The notes under the pieces are model-generated. The model saw nothing but the letters and a program-made list of their open reading frames with translations. It did not search any database and was not told where the DNA came from. Shown one piece after another: positions 33,190 through 45,558 of a stretch of 64,000 nt of DNA. Origin of the DNA: Chinchilla lanigera (Eukaryota > Chordata > Mammalia > Rodentia > Chinchillidae); NCBI RefSeq assembly GCF_000276665.1, contig NW_004955446.1, positions 9,794,523-9,858,522 of the forward strand. The letters are read 5' to 3'. How positions within the stretch are numbered: the stretch's first letter is position 1; every line of letters starts with the position of its first letter. Both the position numbers and the translations under genes were made by a program.

Positions 33190-34035
33190 TTAGCTACTTG
33201 TCTAACAAAGGATTAACATCCAAAATAAAGAACTAAAAAATTAACACAAAACAAATAATCCAATCACTGAAGGAGCAAATGAACTAACCAGATACTTCTC
33301 AAAAGAAAAAGTACAGCTGGCTAATAACTATGTAAAAAATGCTCAATGTCGTTAGCCATCAGGGAAATGCAAATCAAAATTACACAGAAGTGTCGTGTCA
33401 TCCCAGTCAGAATGGCCATTACCAAGTAAAGTAAATTTTGCATGCTGGTGAGGATGTGTGTGTGGTATAACTGTGGATGTGTGTTGGTGAAGGGTCTCAT
33501 ACAGTCACTGCAAATGTACATTACTATAGTTTCTTTGAAAAACAGTAGGGAAGTTCCTCAAAAAGTAAAAGTAAAGCTAGTGTGTGATATAGCTATACCA
33601 TGCCTGAGAGGTAAACAGTTAATCAGTCAGCATACAGAGTAGAGAAAATCCCGCTGATTCCATTTATTGTGGCACAACTCACAACTGCCTAGTGTAGAAT
33701 CAGCCTGAATGCCCACCAGTGGATGATTGGACAAAGAAAGTGTAGTACTTACACACAATAGAGTATTATTCAACCATAAAGAAAGAGGAAATTATATCAT
33801 TTGCAGGAAAATGGGTAGAAATAGAGATCATCAGGATAAGTGAAATTAGCCAGCCTCAGGCAAGTATCTCCTGTTTTCTTGAGTATGTGAAATCTAGAGA
33901 AAAAGACAGCACAGAAGTAGAAGAGAGAATACTAATGAAGGGGAAATGGACTGTGGGGAGAAGCAAGGGTGGGAGAAAGTCAAAGGCTATATGCTGCTGA
34001 AGCACAAGAGACGATAAGTAGAGTAGATAAAATCA
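33190..34035 (+). mobile_element. L1 ORF2 3' part and 3' UTR (old)
   Basis: Plus-strand L1. CTTGTCTAACAAAGGATTAACATCCAAAATA, CACTGAAGGAGCAAATGAACT, GGGAAATGCAAATCAAAATTACAC, CCAGTCAGAATGGCCATTACCAAG, GTGGATGATTGGACAAAGAAAG and AGAGTATTATTCAACCATAAAGAAAG are the classic ORF2 C-terminal landmarks. They are followed by a purine-rich 3' UTR at 33900-34000. Frames are broken throughout. Confidence 0.85.
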
Positions 34036-34481
34036 ACATCCATTACATCCATGTGTGGAGAGAAATGTACCCTCCCAGGTCATGGCTGAGGTGATCTGCT
34101 GCTTCTGACCAAATCCCTCCTCTTAAGAGCAAGCCAGCTGTGGTGTCCCATAATCCAATCAATTTCCAAATTCTTGAGGCTTTGGGGGCCAATTCAGATC
34201 TAAATCAGAACATGCACTTTATCAGGTTAACCAAATTTTCCTAGTTTACTAACTTCTTCAACTAAGTACAGCTATTGAATTTTGTAAAACATTTTTCTTC
34301 ATATTTTAGGTTAGCATTTTTTCCTTTCTATCTATAGTTTAAGTGCTCTTTGCAGACTTTTCTAAAAACTGTTCTTTGAGTCATAGGGCAATCCAAACCT
34401 CAATATTATATACTGTCATATGTATGTGTGTGTGTGTGTGTGTGTGTACATGTTACAAAATTCCATTTGTAATTTTTTCCC
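34036..34481. other. Unassigned sequence with (TG)n
   Basis: No gene. A (TG)n run lies at 34423-34448. The rest is not assigned. Confidence 0.5.
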
Positions 34482-34545
34482 TTTTTTTGTGGTGTCAGGG
34501 ACTGAACCCGAGTCTTTTCAAATGCTGGCCAAGGGCTTTATCAAA
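34482..34545 (-). mobile_element. Degenerate ID SINE fragment
   Basis: TTTTTTTGTGGTGTCAGGGACTGAACCCGAGTCTTTTCAAATGCTGG matches the tail and B-box half of a reverse ID element. The head is missing. Confidence 0.45.
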
Positions 34546-35289
34546 GAAATACACTTTCAGTTTCTATTAGTAAATATTTTGCTTAAAATTTTTGCACCTC
34601 TATTCATAGGCAACAAGGTTCTACAATTTTTTGTTTGCATTTTGTCCTCGCATGGTTTTGTACCAATCTTGCACTGACTTTGTCAAATTAACATGAGATT
34701 TTTCCCTGTTTTTCTTCTATAAAATGTTTATTATAGTTGAATTTGACAGAGTTTATTTTCTTATAGTTCTGTGAAATTTGTAAAATTTTAGAAAATCTGA
34801 TGTTTTCCTTATGTGAATATCGTGTATTTTACTATTTGTTTAACTTTAATTACAGGTGCATTCAGAGCTTTATTTATATTTGAGATTCTTTTAGCAAGTT
34901 GTCATTTTCATAGTTTTTTTGTTTTAGTTAAATTTTGTAATTTGTAGGAATAAACTATTGATGTTTTTATATATTGTAATCACTGGCCCATCTTCTGTCC
35001 TAATTCCTTTAATCATCCAGTATATTATTTTTTTTTTGCTACCCCTTCTATCTCTATAACTGTCACTCTCCTTTTTTGAACAATCTCACAATTTCAGAAG
35101 TTTCAACTCAGTCCTATTAAACCTCTCTGTTACACCTTATATGCTCTGTTATTGATATCCACACCTATCTATATTGTTCTTCCTGTTATCTCTTTTGTTC
35201 TTTTTTATTTTTTTTACTACCATTTTAGAAAACTAATTTCCCCACTTTTTTTTCCTTTTGTAGTATAATGGTTTAAAGCTAAAGAGACT
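34546..35289. other. Unassigned AT-rich sequence
   Basis: Probably continues an old reverse L1, given its position next to 35290-35800, but I see no diagnostic block. Confidence 0.3.
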
Positions 35290-35800
35290 TTGAACACTCA
35301 TTTCTTTTTACTACAAGTTTTAACATACAGATTTTATTTCTTCATTGCCCTTCAGTTCTGTTTTGTGTGTTCTCATTTTTTAATTTCTTATGAAATTCAT
35401 TCTTTGATACATGGGTTAAGTGGAAACGTGTTCTTTAAATTCTCAATATATGGGGATTTTTTTATTCATCCTCTTACTAATTTCTCATTGATTGCATTTC
35501 ATCAGAGAAGCTATGGTTTGGAGTATTTATTCTCTGAAATGTGTTCAGACTTGCTTTATGATGTTGTACACAACATGTTTTAAAAATATCACATATGTCT
35601 TTGAGCAGGATAAGTACTTCCCAACTATTAGATGATGATTTCTATATATAGTCATTAGATTAAATTTGCTGGATGTGTTCTCATTTTCTTTGTTGTTATT
35701 AATTTTTGTCTCCTTGCTATGAAAAATAATTGAGGGTTGTTTGGCAATTATTCCTAGTTTAATTACCTTGTCAAAAATTTCTTGTAGTTTAAGCAGTTTT
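35290..35800 (-). mobile_element. Ancient L1 fragment
   Basis: Reverse-oriented L1 sequence: CATTGATTGCATTTCATCAGAGAAG, CAGACTTGCTTTATGATGTTG, TATGTCTTTGAGCAGGATAAGTAC and ATTAGATTAAATTTGCTGG. These follow the order of an internal L1 ORF2 segment seen from its antisense side. Highly diverged. Confidence 0.5.
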
Positions 35801-36052
35801 TAAAAATGTCTTCATTGGAAGACTATTTTGTTAACAGTTACTCCGGTTTACTAATAGCTTCCTACTGGAGTAAACCTTTTATCAATGCATAGTCACATTC
35901 CAGATTCCAGTGATTCTCTGTTTGTAGAGGCTATGTGGTCTACAAACAGCAAAGCTGCGCCAATTTACTCTGGACTATTATGTGCCAGTTGTACCTCCTT
36001 TATTAACACATTTTGATCATGTTAATGTTCATATGCATTAGGAATATTTTCT

Positions 36053-36139
36053 TTTATTGTTCCGGTACTGGGAATCGAACTCATGACCTTGTGCTTGCCA
36101 GGCAAGCACTGTGCTGCTGAGCTAAATCCTCAGCCCCTT
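36053..36139 (-). mobile_element. Young ID SINE, perfect 17-bp target duplication
   Basis: Reverse ID with intact promoter parts. GGTACTGGGAATCGAACTCATGACC contains, on the minus strand, the canonical B box GAGTTCGATTCC; the A-box end reads CTGAGCTAAATCCTCAGCCCC. CATTAGGAATATTTTCT is repeated exactly at 36036-36052 and 36140-36156. The perfect duplication shows a recent insertion. Confidence 0.97.
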
Positions 36140-36320
36140 CATTAGGAATATTTTCTATAAACAACTGGATTTAAAAAAAATCTTTTCTGACAATTTTTAA
36201 TGTGTTGATGGTTGTGTATCTAGATAACTTGTGCATATTTGTTATTATTGACAAATATGTCTTTTTGTCATCTTTATAATTTGTCTTCCCTTTTTTTCTT
36301 TCTTCTTCTTTCTTGTCTTT

Positions 36321-36409
36321 TTTGGCTTTTTTTCTAGTACCGGGAATCGAACTCACAATCTTGCGCTTGCCAGTCAGGCACTGTGCTGCTGAGCTAAATC
36401 CCCAGCCCC
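36321..36409 (-). mobile_element. Young ID SINE, perfect 15-bp target duplication
   Basis: Second reverse ID within 270 bp of the previous one (AGTACCGGGAATCGAACTCACAATC, GCTGAGCTAAATCCCCAGCCCC). TTCTTTCTTGTCTTT is exact at 36306-36320 and 36410-36424. It is an independent insertion with its own target site. Confidence 0.96.
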
Positions 36410-36424
36410 TTCTTTCTTGTCTTT

Positions 36425-37060
36425 AAGCAACCAGTTTTGTTTTTCCTCAAGTGGCCTGAAGTCTATATACATATTCTAGGAATATAATCCTACACTCTCA
36501 GTCATCACTATTATATTTATTAACATTATATTTATTTAATATAGTTAGAGATTGAAAAATATCTGACACTCACTGTTAAAAACTTTAAAACTTTTGGAAT
36601 ATGTGACTTGTAATTTACCATCTTACAAGGTGTCTATTTCTATTGTTCAATATTTCAGTTCTTTCCTTTCTTTCAACATCTGTAGTAAATATTACCGTTT
36701 TCTCACTAAATGTTAGTTTATGTATTCAACTGTTTTCCTTTAAATATAAACATGCTTCATAGATCACTTCTTTTTTTTCTTGAGGCTCTTTCTTTAAAGT
36801 TCCGTTGCAGCAAATTGCCTTGGTCGCAAATTCCCTTAACTTTCAGTTATCAGTAAACTTGAGAATTTTGCCTCGTACTTGAACGACAGTGTGCTGAAAG
36901 CTGAATTTTAGACTGAGGAACAATTTTCACTTTCCCCATGATAATTTTACTGGCTTCTGCCTTCTACTGTCACTCATGGCTGTGAATTGTACTTCTTTGC
37001 TGCCCTTCTGCATTCTGTTCACCTTCTGCAGTCTGTAATTTTCGTTTTTAAATTAGTACT
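36425..37060. other. Unassigned, possible old L1
   Basis: AT-rich. 36930-37020 (CTGGCTTCTGCCTTCTACTGTC...CTTTGCTGCCC) faintly resembles an antisense L1 segment. No gene. Confidence 0.3.
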
Positions 37061-37061
37061 C

Positions 37062-37200
37062 TTTTTTTTTTTAAAGCAGTGGCAAAGTTTATTTGAAAAA
37101 GTAAACGTGAAGAGTGAGGTAGAAACTGGCTCCACAGAGTGAGCTTGGGCTGAGTAAAGATGAAAAAGCAAGATAAAAACACACTGAAAGAAGCAGGGCG
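37062..37200 (-). pseudogene. Retroposed mRNA-like 3' end
   Basis: On the minus strand a unique sequence ends with AATAAA (37088-37093, reverse), 13 nt of spacer and then an A11 tract (37062-37072), the layout of a processed transcript's 3' end. The body (CTCTGTGGAGCCAGTTTCTACC and neighbours) is not recognised. An 87-codon minus-strand frame covers it but has no known domain. It could be a 3'-UTR retrocopy of a host mRNA or an A-tailed end of an unknown retroelement. The parent is unknown and the inner boundary (about 37200) is approximate. Confidence 0.4.
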
Positions 37201-37530
37201 AGCTACCCTGAGAAAAGCCACAATAGCCTTAAGCAGTCTGCGTGTGAAGACACAGGCAGACTTTATGGACAGAACCTCAGTTGCATAAGAAGTAACATCA
37301 AGAATCAACAAATAGGATCATATTAAATTAAAAAGATTTTGCACAGCAGTGGACCAACCAACAGACTGAAGAAGCAATCTACCTAGTGGAAAAAAATTGC
37401 CAGCTACTTCCCCACACTAATATCGGGAATATATAAAGAACTGAAAAACTCAGACCCTCCAAAGTAGGACAGTCAAAAAATGGGCAACAGAAAAGAAGAA
37501 AAAGCATAAGTATCCATCTGTTTTTAAGCA
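37200..37530 (+). mobile_element. L1 ORF2 fragment
   Basis: ACTTTATGGACAGAACCTCAG, AATAGGATCATATTAAATTAAAAAG, ATTTTGCACAGCAGTGGACC, GGAATATATAAAGAACTG and CAGTCAAAAAATGGGCAACAG are standard plus-strand L1 ORF2 blocks (the WDxIKLKSFCTA and NPIKKWA regions). Truncated at both ends. Confidence 0.8.
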
Positions 37531-39039
37531 ACTCTCTTTTTCTATGGCATGCTCCGGTTTTGTTGTAATATATCTAGGAATGGAACTTCTCCTATTGTGC
37601 CTACTTCATAATGTATTTAATCAATTTGAAGGTCTCCTTTTTGACCACACTTGAACCAGTTTAATTATTTAAAAAGCATCATCTGTTTTCATTGTCTTTA
37701 TTCCTGGGAATCAAATTAGTTGCAGGTTATACTTTCTCATTCAAATCTCTATGAATCAACTGCCTTGCAGCATTTATCATAAGTAAATATTCCAGGTATA
37801 TATTGCTTTATTATGTATTTTCCTTGAATATTGACTTCCAAATTAACTTTTTCAGTTTTAAAGTTTCAACCATTATGTTATCAATTCTAGAAACTGAGTG
37901 CTTTGCTGTGCTTATTTTTGAAAGAATCCTGTTCTTCAGTCCTTCTTGTGTTTTTTCTTTTTTTTTTTTCTTGTGTCGTATATAGACATTTCATTTGGCT
38001 TATCTTCTAGTGTTTCTGGCCATCTTTGTCAACTTCCTGACTTTGTTCTCTGATAGTTCTTAAGGATACTGCACAGATTGTTCTCTGCTTTTGCTTTTAG
38101 TGAAGGGGTACACACCTTGTAAATTTTGGTTTAGAAGTTTTATAATTCTCCAAACTCCTGGAGGTTCCAGTGTTATTCCCATGGTAGTGCTCCTGTAGGG
38201 ATCACCTTAAGGAATTCTATACCTTCCCAGGGGCCTGCTGGTCTTGCTGTCTTGGTCCACAACTGTTTCAACTCTCTACTGCTCTGACCTCAATTTCCTA
38301 CTCTTGCATCTTTAGTCCTGAGCCTCTTATCCTTGTCTCCTAGATGCTTCACTTCAGGCTCACTACCTCCAAGATCCTGCTTCTTCATATTTAAGATCAG
38401 TCCCCAACCATTCTGGGTCTTAAACATAGTTTGTTTATTCTTGGGACAGGATAATTTTCTGGAGATCTCTCATAGATTATGAGGTGGCAACTATTTCAAA
38501 GAGTATATTCTTCCCAGGATTCAGTTGCAACAGAAAGGTATCCCTCCGAACTTCAGTACTTCATGATAGCTAAAGCAGAACTTCTGTTCGGTTGTGTTTT
38601 AACTTCTTTGGAAACTCTCCATTTTGTGAGTCCTCATTTCTCAAAATAGAAGCCATAAAGCATGATGTTCTAATTTTCCTGAAACTAAGATACAGGCAAG
38701 CTATGTAGGCTACCATAAGCCAACAAATTCAAACCAACCCTTCAATACAAAGTCAGAGATGCTAGGAAACAGAAGCCATGTGGACTGCGTTCTGGCATTC
38801 ACAGAGACAAACACCTCCAGCTTCCAGAGCTGACTGTGCTGAGGGTATGTGGGGTCATTCGATGATCCTGAGCAGTGGTACTGAAACAAGGTGGAGAGTC
38901 TATTTTGGGTAAGTTCTGTAATATGTTTTGAATATTGCTTTTGAGTATTTATCTTCTACCTGCTTTTCTGATCTTTCAAGACATTTTCAAGTAACCTAAA
39001 CTTCTTTCATTTAGAGCGGGCAAAACATTTTGATTATAT
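37531..39039. other. Unassigned sequence
   Basis: No recognised element. A T-rich run lies at 37950-37970. 38150-38420 is pyrimidine-rich and non-repetitive. Confidence 0.4.
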
Positions 39040-40730
39040 GTTTTGCTTTATTATTTCAATAATATGAACATCATCTTATTCAAAAATCTCAGTAGTAATT
39101 ATTTTAATTTGTTTTTAACTATTACAGAAAAGCATAAGCACATACATATTATTGGGTACCATGTTTTGATACATGCAAACATTCTGTAATGTTGAAATCA
39201 CATTACACATATTTTCCCATCTGAACATTTATTATTTCTTTATGGAAAACTTTCAAAAACCCTTCCTTCTCACTTTTTAAAATGCAATACATTGTTATTA
39301 CCTATGGCTGCCCTATAGTGCGGCAGCACCCCAGAACTTCTTATTCTGACCTAACTGAAACTTGCTGCCCTTGATTCACATCTCTACTCTGCTGTCCTTG
39401 ACCTCTGATAACCACCATTCTACTCTCAAGCTCTCTGATATCAAATTTTTGAGTTTCACATATGAGTGACATCATGTGGTAGCTGTCAGTGTTGTCTTCA
39501 TAGCTTATTTTACTTAACAATGATTTTTAGCTCCATCCATATTGTCAAATGATAGACTTCCATTCTTTTTTATTATTGGAGAATATTTCATTGTGTATAT
39601 GTACTTCATCTTTATACACCCAACAGCTGATGGATATTTCTTGACTGTTATGAAGAGTTTTGCAATGAATTGAGAGTAAAGACGTTTTATCAATGTACAG
39701 ATTTGATTTCTTGTGGATTTATACACTGGAGTGGGATAGCTGGATCATATTAGAGTGTCATTTTAAATTTTTTTTTAGCAACTCTACACTGTTTTCTGTA
39801 ATGGCTGCAGCAGTTTACAGTCCCACCAGCGGTGTGAAAGAATTCCCTTTTCTCTCCATTCTCACCAGCACCTGTGATCTTCAGTCTTTTTGATGGTAGC
39901 CATTCTTACCGGATTGGGATAATGTAACATTGTAATTTTGATTTCCGTTTCCCTGATGATTAGAGATGTTCCATATTTTTTTCTTATACCTGTTGACCAT
40001 TTGACTTTATGACATTTATGTCTTATTTTTCAGACATGTGTTTAGATTTATTGCCCATTTTTAAATAGTATTAGTTCTTTTATTAGTATTGAACTTTTGG
40101 ATTTACTTATCTATATTAGATTTCAATCCTTTGTTGCGTGCATATGTTGCAACTATTTTCTCCCATTTTGTTGGGAGGTGGTTTGTGCACTCTGCAGATT
40201 GTTTCTATGCTGTGCAGAGCTTTTGTTTGACGTAATTCCATTTTTCTATCTTTATTTTCATTTTCTGTGCTTTTAGAATCTTGTCCAAAAAGCTCATTGT
40301 CTATTCCAATATCATGAAGTGTTTTCTCTATGTGTTATTCTAATAGTTACATAGTTTCAGATCTAACATTTAAGTATTTAATTTCATGGCAGCACTTATT
40401 GAGAAGACTATACTTTACCACGTATGATCTTAATACCTAGTTGGCTGTAGAAGTGGGACTTCCTGGTTAGCCTTTCTGCTATGTTCTATAGTCTTTGCTT
40501 CAATTTTTATGCCAATGCCACGCTATGTTGACTACTCCATCTTTACCTAGTACGTTTTGAAATCAGATAGTATTGTGTCTCCTCCCTTGTAGTTTTTGCT
40601 CAGTATGGCTTTGGCTATCTCAGGATTTTTGTGGCTTCATGTATATTTTAAAATTGCTTTTCCTAGTTTTGCAAATAATATCACTGATTATTTTTCCATT
40701 GGAAGACATTAGTGTTTTCAAGTTGTAAGG
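39040..40730 (-). mobile_element. Old L1, 3' UTR plus ORF2 C-terminus
   Basis: About 1.7 kb of reverse L1. The 3' UTR side (39040-39520) has GGGTACCATGTTTTGATACATG and CTCTGATAACCACCATTCTACTCTC. It is followed by TAGCTCCATCCATATTG, CACTGGAGTGGGATAGCTGG, TTTACAGTCCCACCAGCGG, TCCATTCTCACCAGCACCTG, GTGCAGAGCTTTTGTTTGA and GCTCAGTATGGCTTTGGC. These are antisense cognates of ORF2's C-terminal landmarks. The pattern is that of L1M-type elements predating rodents. Non-functional. Confidence 0.9.
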
Positions 40731-41580
40731 AGTATTTAATCCAGGAATTACTATAGGAAAGCACAAGAATCTTTTAAACACTGTTGATGTATTGCTGAAA
40801 ACCTTTTCAGGAAAGTTTACAATGTATCATAGCATATTGTCACCATAGTCACTAACATAACATAATGAGGAGATAGGACACAGGATGAGAGATTTTGTTG
40901 CTGCTAAACCAGCTTTGATAGTACCATAAATGGAGTGGCTCTTTACCAAGTAAAGAGAATAACTTTCTTTATGTCTCTTTCACAAACAATAAATGTATTC
41001 ATTTAGAATCAAAAGAATTTCACATCAACTATAATAAAAATTGCATATGAATACCTGGTATCCTGAATCTTCATTTTTTTATTGATATCAATATTTTTAA
41101 GCATAATACAACTTCACAAAATGTTAAGAGCTCTTTTCTCTCTTCATTTGCTAGCTGTACTATAGTACCACAATGCTAGAGCTTCACTGAAAGTTTGAAA
41201 TTATGTTCAGATTCAAGTTCTGGCTCCTGAAGTCTTATTTTGGTAGATCTATGGAGGCAGTTAAATACTATGCTGGCAATAGCTAACAATAAACACGTGT
41301 GACACAGGGGACAGATATTGTCCATGTGCTGTTTTCAGTAGGATTTTATAGTCTGCTTCTGTATGTTTTTGATAAGTTTTGCTTAAGATTAGAACGTGTT
41401 TAGTCACATTGACATAGGATTTTTAAAGTGCAGCTGCAGTGGTAGTATTGTTTATAATTTCAATGAAACCTAAAATACATTTCCTTTTGGTTAAGGAAGA
41501 TAGTGAGTGACACGGTGGTTTGAGATTTCACTCTTCACTTCCCAGATTTCTCAGGGTTCTCTCAAGATTGCCAGATAAAC

Positions 41581-41623
<43 letters not shown>

Positions 41624-42576
41624 GATGCACTCAAGGGAAACAGGGATACCTTTCAGAAGAGTGATAATCAATCTTAATCTACACTGGTTTAAGGCAGATG
41701 TTCTTGGCAGAATCTGGTGAAGTAGATTGTAAATGCTATCTGCTAGCCAGAGATTGGACTCATATTTCTTTTCACATTAATTTTAAAATGTTGATTTTGT
41801 TTAAGAAGAAAGGAACAATTCCCAGCCCCCCAACCTCCTTTCACTCCCTACCCCAGCCTCTTATGAACAGGGAACAACTCTCTGATTTTTAGTATAGTTG
41901 AACTTATTCTTCAAAATAAGCTGGGTCTTTAAGTCTAGAAAAATAAAAAAAAAATCTACAAAAATAACTTTACAACCATGCAAATCTTAAATCTAATCAG
42001 AAGTATGAAAAGTAAATTATATTACAAAATCCATGTGGAAAATTTATGCAATACAGCTATGCATTTAGTGCTGCTAATTTAGCAGACATTCAAACTCCTT
42101 ATATAAAAGCTTACTGAGCCCAACTCTTCCAACTATAAGTTTTATTTTTTATCATATATTTATATTTTAAAATAATTTACTGATGTGTAGAGGTTTTATT
42201 TTATGATAATTCCTTTTCTTTGACAGAAATTTTTAAATGAAATTTTTGTGTCCGTAAGTGAACTTACTTTGCCATAATGTCTAGACACATCGCTAACAGT
42301 TTGAGTTTTATAAATGTAGCATAAAAATCAATATAGTTCATTTTCTGAAGCATGTAATTTTGATTTTTGGAAGTACTTATTCTAAATATTCACAACTCTA
42401 GCAAGACATGCATTCTTTTTCTGCATAAGATAGAGCCAACTGTCATGAAATTGTCATAGCGTACATTATTAACATGAATTTGGATTTCATTTTACCCTAA
42501 TGTTGAGTCATTCTTTGAAAGTTTAAACTGCAATTTTTATGCCTTAATATAAAAATCTATAAAAGAATAGTTTGCT
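40731..42576. other. Unassigned sequence
   Basis: No gene or repeat family recognised apart from the (TG)n at 41582. 41431-41452 has a passing similarity to the 5' end of U4 snRNA that I do not accept as a feature. Confidence 0.4.
41582..41620. repeat. (TG)n microsatellite, 39 bp
   Basis: Uninterrupted TG dinucleotides, the longest simple repeat in the window. A short frame crossing it encodes a Val/Cys run and is not a gene. Confidence 0.98.
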
Positions 42577-42584
42577 TCTTTCTT

Positions 42585-42755
42585 TCAGTACTGGAGATTT
42601 TATCCACAGTCTTTGCACTGAGTTATATTTCCAGGCCTTTTTATTTTTTATTTTGAGACAGAATCTTGCTGTGTTGTTCATTTGTCCAGACTGGGTTTGA
42701 CTTGGGATCCTCTTGCCTCAACCCCCAGAGTGCCGGGATTACAGACCTGCATATT
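42585..42755 (-). mobile_element. B1-ID composite SINE
   Basis: Plus strand: reverse ID remnant (AGTACTGGAGATTTTATCC..CTTTGCACTGAGTTATATTTCCAGGCC), a T-rich linker, then reverse B1 (GAGACAGAATCTTGCTGTG, CAACCCCCAGAGTGCCGGGATTACAG). Same B1-then-ID order on the minus strand as at 32377-32575, supporting a true dimeric family and not a chance nesting. Confidence 0.72.
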
Positions 42756-43848
42756 AACATCTAACTTGTTCTCATTTTAGTCATAAGTGATACTGTTACT
42801 AGAGCAGTAAACAGTACATGCTATCCCAGGGAGGGATTCTAATATATCAGTAACTTTTTCAGAGTTTTTTTTTTTAATCTTCTCTTGTTCATTTATGAAC
42901 AAAATTGTATTTATAAAGGAAAATATATTTTAATTGTGTTTCTGTCCATCCTAAGGGAGTCAGATAAATTTCAGGAATCTGAAGAAAGAAAAACAGTAGA
43001 TTTGTATTTTTGACAGTATATGTAAAAGATTTTTTTTGATTTTAAAAATAAAAGAATGAAATTTTCTAAAAAAGAGAAAAAATAAGGAAGTTACGACTGC
43101 GTTTTACCATACACATTGCTTGTACTTACACTGAAAGGCCTTGGATCTCATCAAAGATAGCCAAATGCTCGTTTCAGATGATCTGAAGAGAGGTATGGGA
43201 ATAGATAACTTCAGAAATAGAAATGGTTTGCTTCTTTCTTAGATTTTCCATTTGTGGCTTTTACCCAGGAGCCAGCAATACTGTTTGTTGATCTCTCGTG
43301 GAGAGATAATAAAAAGTACTGCAGTATTTGTGCGGGACATCAGCACATCTCATATGGCTTGTAAGCCCTCACCACTGACATGCTTCAAACAAAGGAAGCC
43401 TTCCCCTCTGTGCACTTGCATTATTATGTACTACTGTGAATGCAGATAAAGCCCTTTCCCAACATTCACTAAACATGAAGTCCTATTTTTGGCAAGGAGA
43501 TAATATTTATCTGTCAGAAACTGAAACCTTAATTCTCTTGATGACAAAGGTCTTTCTGTTTGATTTTTCTGAATATTAAGTCATCTGTTCTTTGTAAAAT
43601 GTTAAAAATCTTAAGTAAAGTTCTTTTATTATGTTACTATGTAAAAATATACAATACTTTTTAGTCCAAACATCCACAGAAGACTTTCAACCTAGTTATC
43701 CACATAAAAAAATCCAAATGCATACCCAAAGCCTAACATGTCTTGTAAAAGTAGAAACTTGGTAAGTGATCTTTACTTAAAAGCGAATGAATAACTCAGT
43801 CAATCAAATAATCAATCAGTGAATCACTACATAAACCACCTTTTTCTT
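42756..43848. other. Unassigned sequence
   Basis: Nothing recognised over 1.1 kb. Confidence 0.4.
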
Positions 43849-43858
43849 TGTATAGTTT

Positions 43859-43945
43859 TTTTTTTTTTTTTGGTACCGGGAATCAAACTGAGGACCTTGT
43901 GCTTGTCAGGCAGGTGCTTATGCCACTGAGCTATATCCCTGGCCC
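43859..43945 (-). mobile_element. ID SINE with target duplication
   Basis: T16-type tail, GGTACCGGGAATCAAACTG, GTGCTTGTCAGGCAGGTGC, CACTGAGCTATATCCCTGGCC. TGTATAGTTT at 43849-43858 and 43946-43955 is the target duplication (10 bp). Confidence 0.93.
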
Positions 43946-43955
43946 TGTATAGTTT

Positions 43956-45558
43956 CATAAAAAGGAGAAAATGCAGTAGTTTGCTCATTAGAAGAGCCTA
44001 CATAATAAAGTGGGGAGGTGGGGAGCCATACAGAATATGATTTTATAGGTCACTACATATACTTGAACTCCTTTGGAAAGTTTTAATGCACTGGTAAGAA
44101 AGCTTTAAGCTCTAGAATTACATTTAAGGAAAAGACTCTCAGACTGTAAATCGGGAAAGAGACCCACTGCAGGAAGAGAATGTATCACCCATGCATTTAT
44201 CCAGTGGAGGGCCAGTGGAATGCGCCACAATATTTACATTTCAAAGCACATACAATTGCCTTTGTTAAATTAACTATGCATATTATGGGAGTCTAGTGAA
44301 TTACTTTTTAATTGTAAGTATGTTTCCCATCATCTTATCTTTCATCATTATTTCTTTAGTCCTCTAGTTCTTGCATTCAGAATTGTGTATTTTGGAATGT
44401 ACTTTTACCTCAGTTAATATTCTTTTATGCTAGGTGAACTACATTATAAATTACCTGTAAGAAAATGTATATGTATTCATATTGCCCAATCTTGGGCCCT
44501 CTATAAGGTCAGTTTTGCCTAATAATGTTTCTATAAGCCAGATTCATTCTTAAATATCTAAGGGCATTTACAGGAAAAAATTCTACTAGTAAAGAAGAAG
44601 TGTACTTTACTTACACTACTAAAATCCCCTTGCATTCTTTGGTATTCTAGTATTCTGGGATTCCCTTTCCCTTGTCTTTCCTGCTAGCCATACCTTTCAA
44701 AGCCCGTAGTCCCAGTTTTAGAGTTACATTATCAAAGAGAATTCTACTAAGTAGTTTCTAAGTGTCAGGAACTGTGCAAAGCCATAGATCAAAGAACATA
44801 GGTAATGACTTTGCATCAATTCAGATGCAAAGGAAACAGAAAAGGGTGGACTGAAAAGTATACTTGTACTTTTCATTTTAGACCAACAGTACTGACGGAA
44901 AACTACTTAAAATCTTGCCAGAGTTGAACTGTAGTCCCTCAGTCCCTGTGGGAAAAATCATAAGACATGTTTGCAACTTTGCTCACTGTGTGACTGGGTC
45001 GGGAAGAGAGGGTGGAAGTTGTTATGAAACATCCCCATCCACATGGATGGAGAGTTGCCAAATCTTAACTGAGTTCCCTCAGAGGCCAAGGTGAGCAGGA
45101 AACAGGTTGCAGTAGTGACGCAGGGGAAGCCTGGTGGAGCTGCTAAACACCCTCACTAAACACAGAGCTGTAGAAATTAATGCCCAATGCCACCGAGACA
45201 GAGATTAATGACTATGACTGGACCACACAAAGATCAAGTCATTGGACTTTCCAGATCAAGGATGCTTTTTATTAATGGAAACATCATTTGCTTTAATAAG
45301 CTGTTGGACCAGGAGAAATTCAAGAGATTGCGAACAAATCCAGACAATGAAATGTTTCATTGTTTTCTAGTGATGCATGTAGTTTGCTTCTATGGAGAAT
45401 GACTTCAGACATGCAAATAAGACCCACATCTCCCTCAAATAGTGAACACAAGTGAGGAAATTACACAATCAGCCTAAATTTTTAACTCTGTATTTACAAA
45501 ATCCATTCCTTACAGTTAAAATCTGAAATGCAAATATTTTAGTGTGTGTCTAGCTTAA
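43956..45558. other. Unassigned sequence
   Basis: No gene or repeat named. 44980-45400 is somewhat GC-richer, with a 71-codon plus-strand frame (45187-45402) lacking any domain. Confidence 0.4.

Noticed and set aside
41431..41452. Similarity to the 5' end of U4 snRNA (GCAGTGGTAGTATTG)
   Set aside because: Only about 15-20 bases match, and the following stem sequence is absent. Too short to call a snRNA pseudogene.
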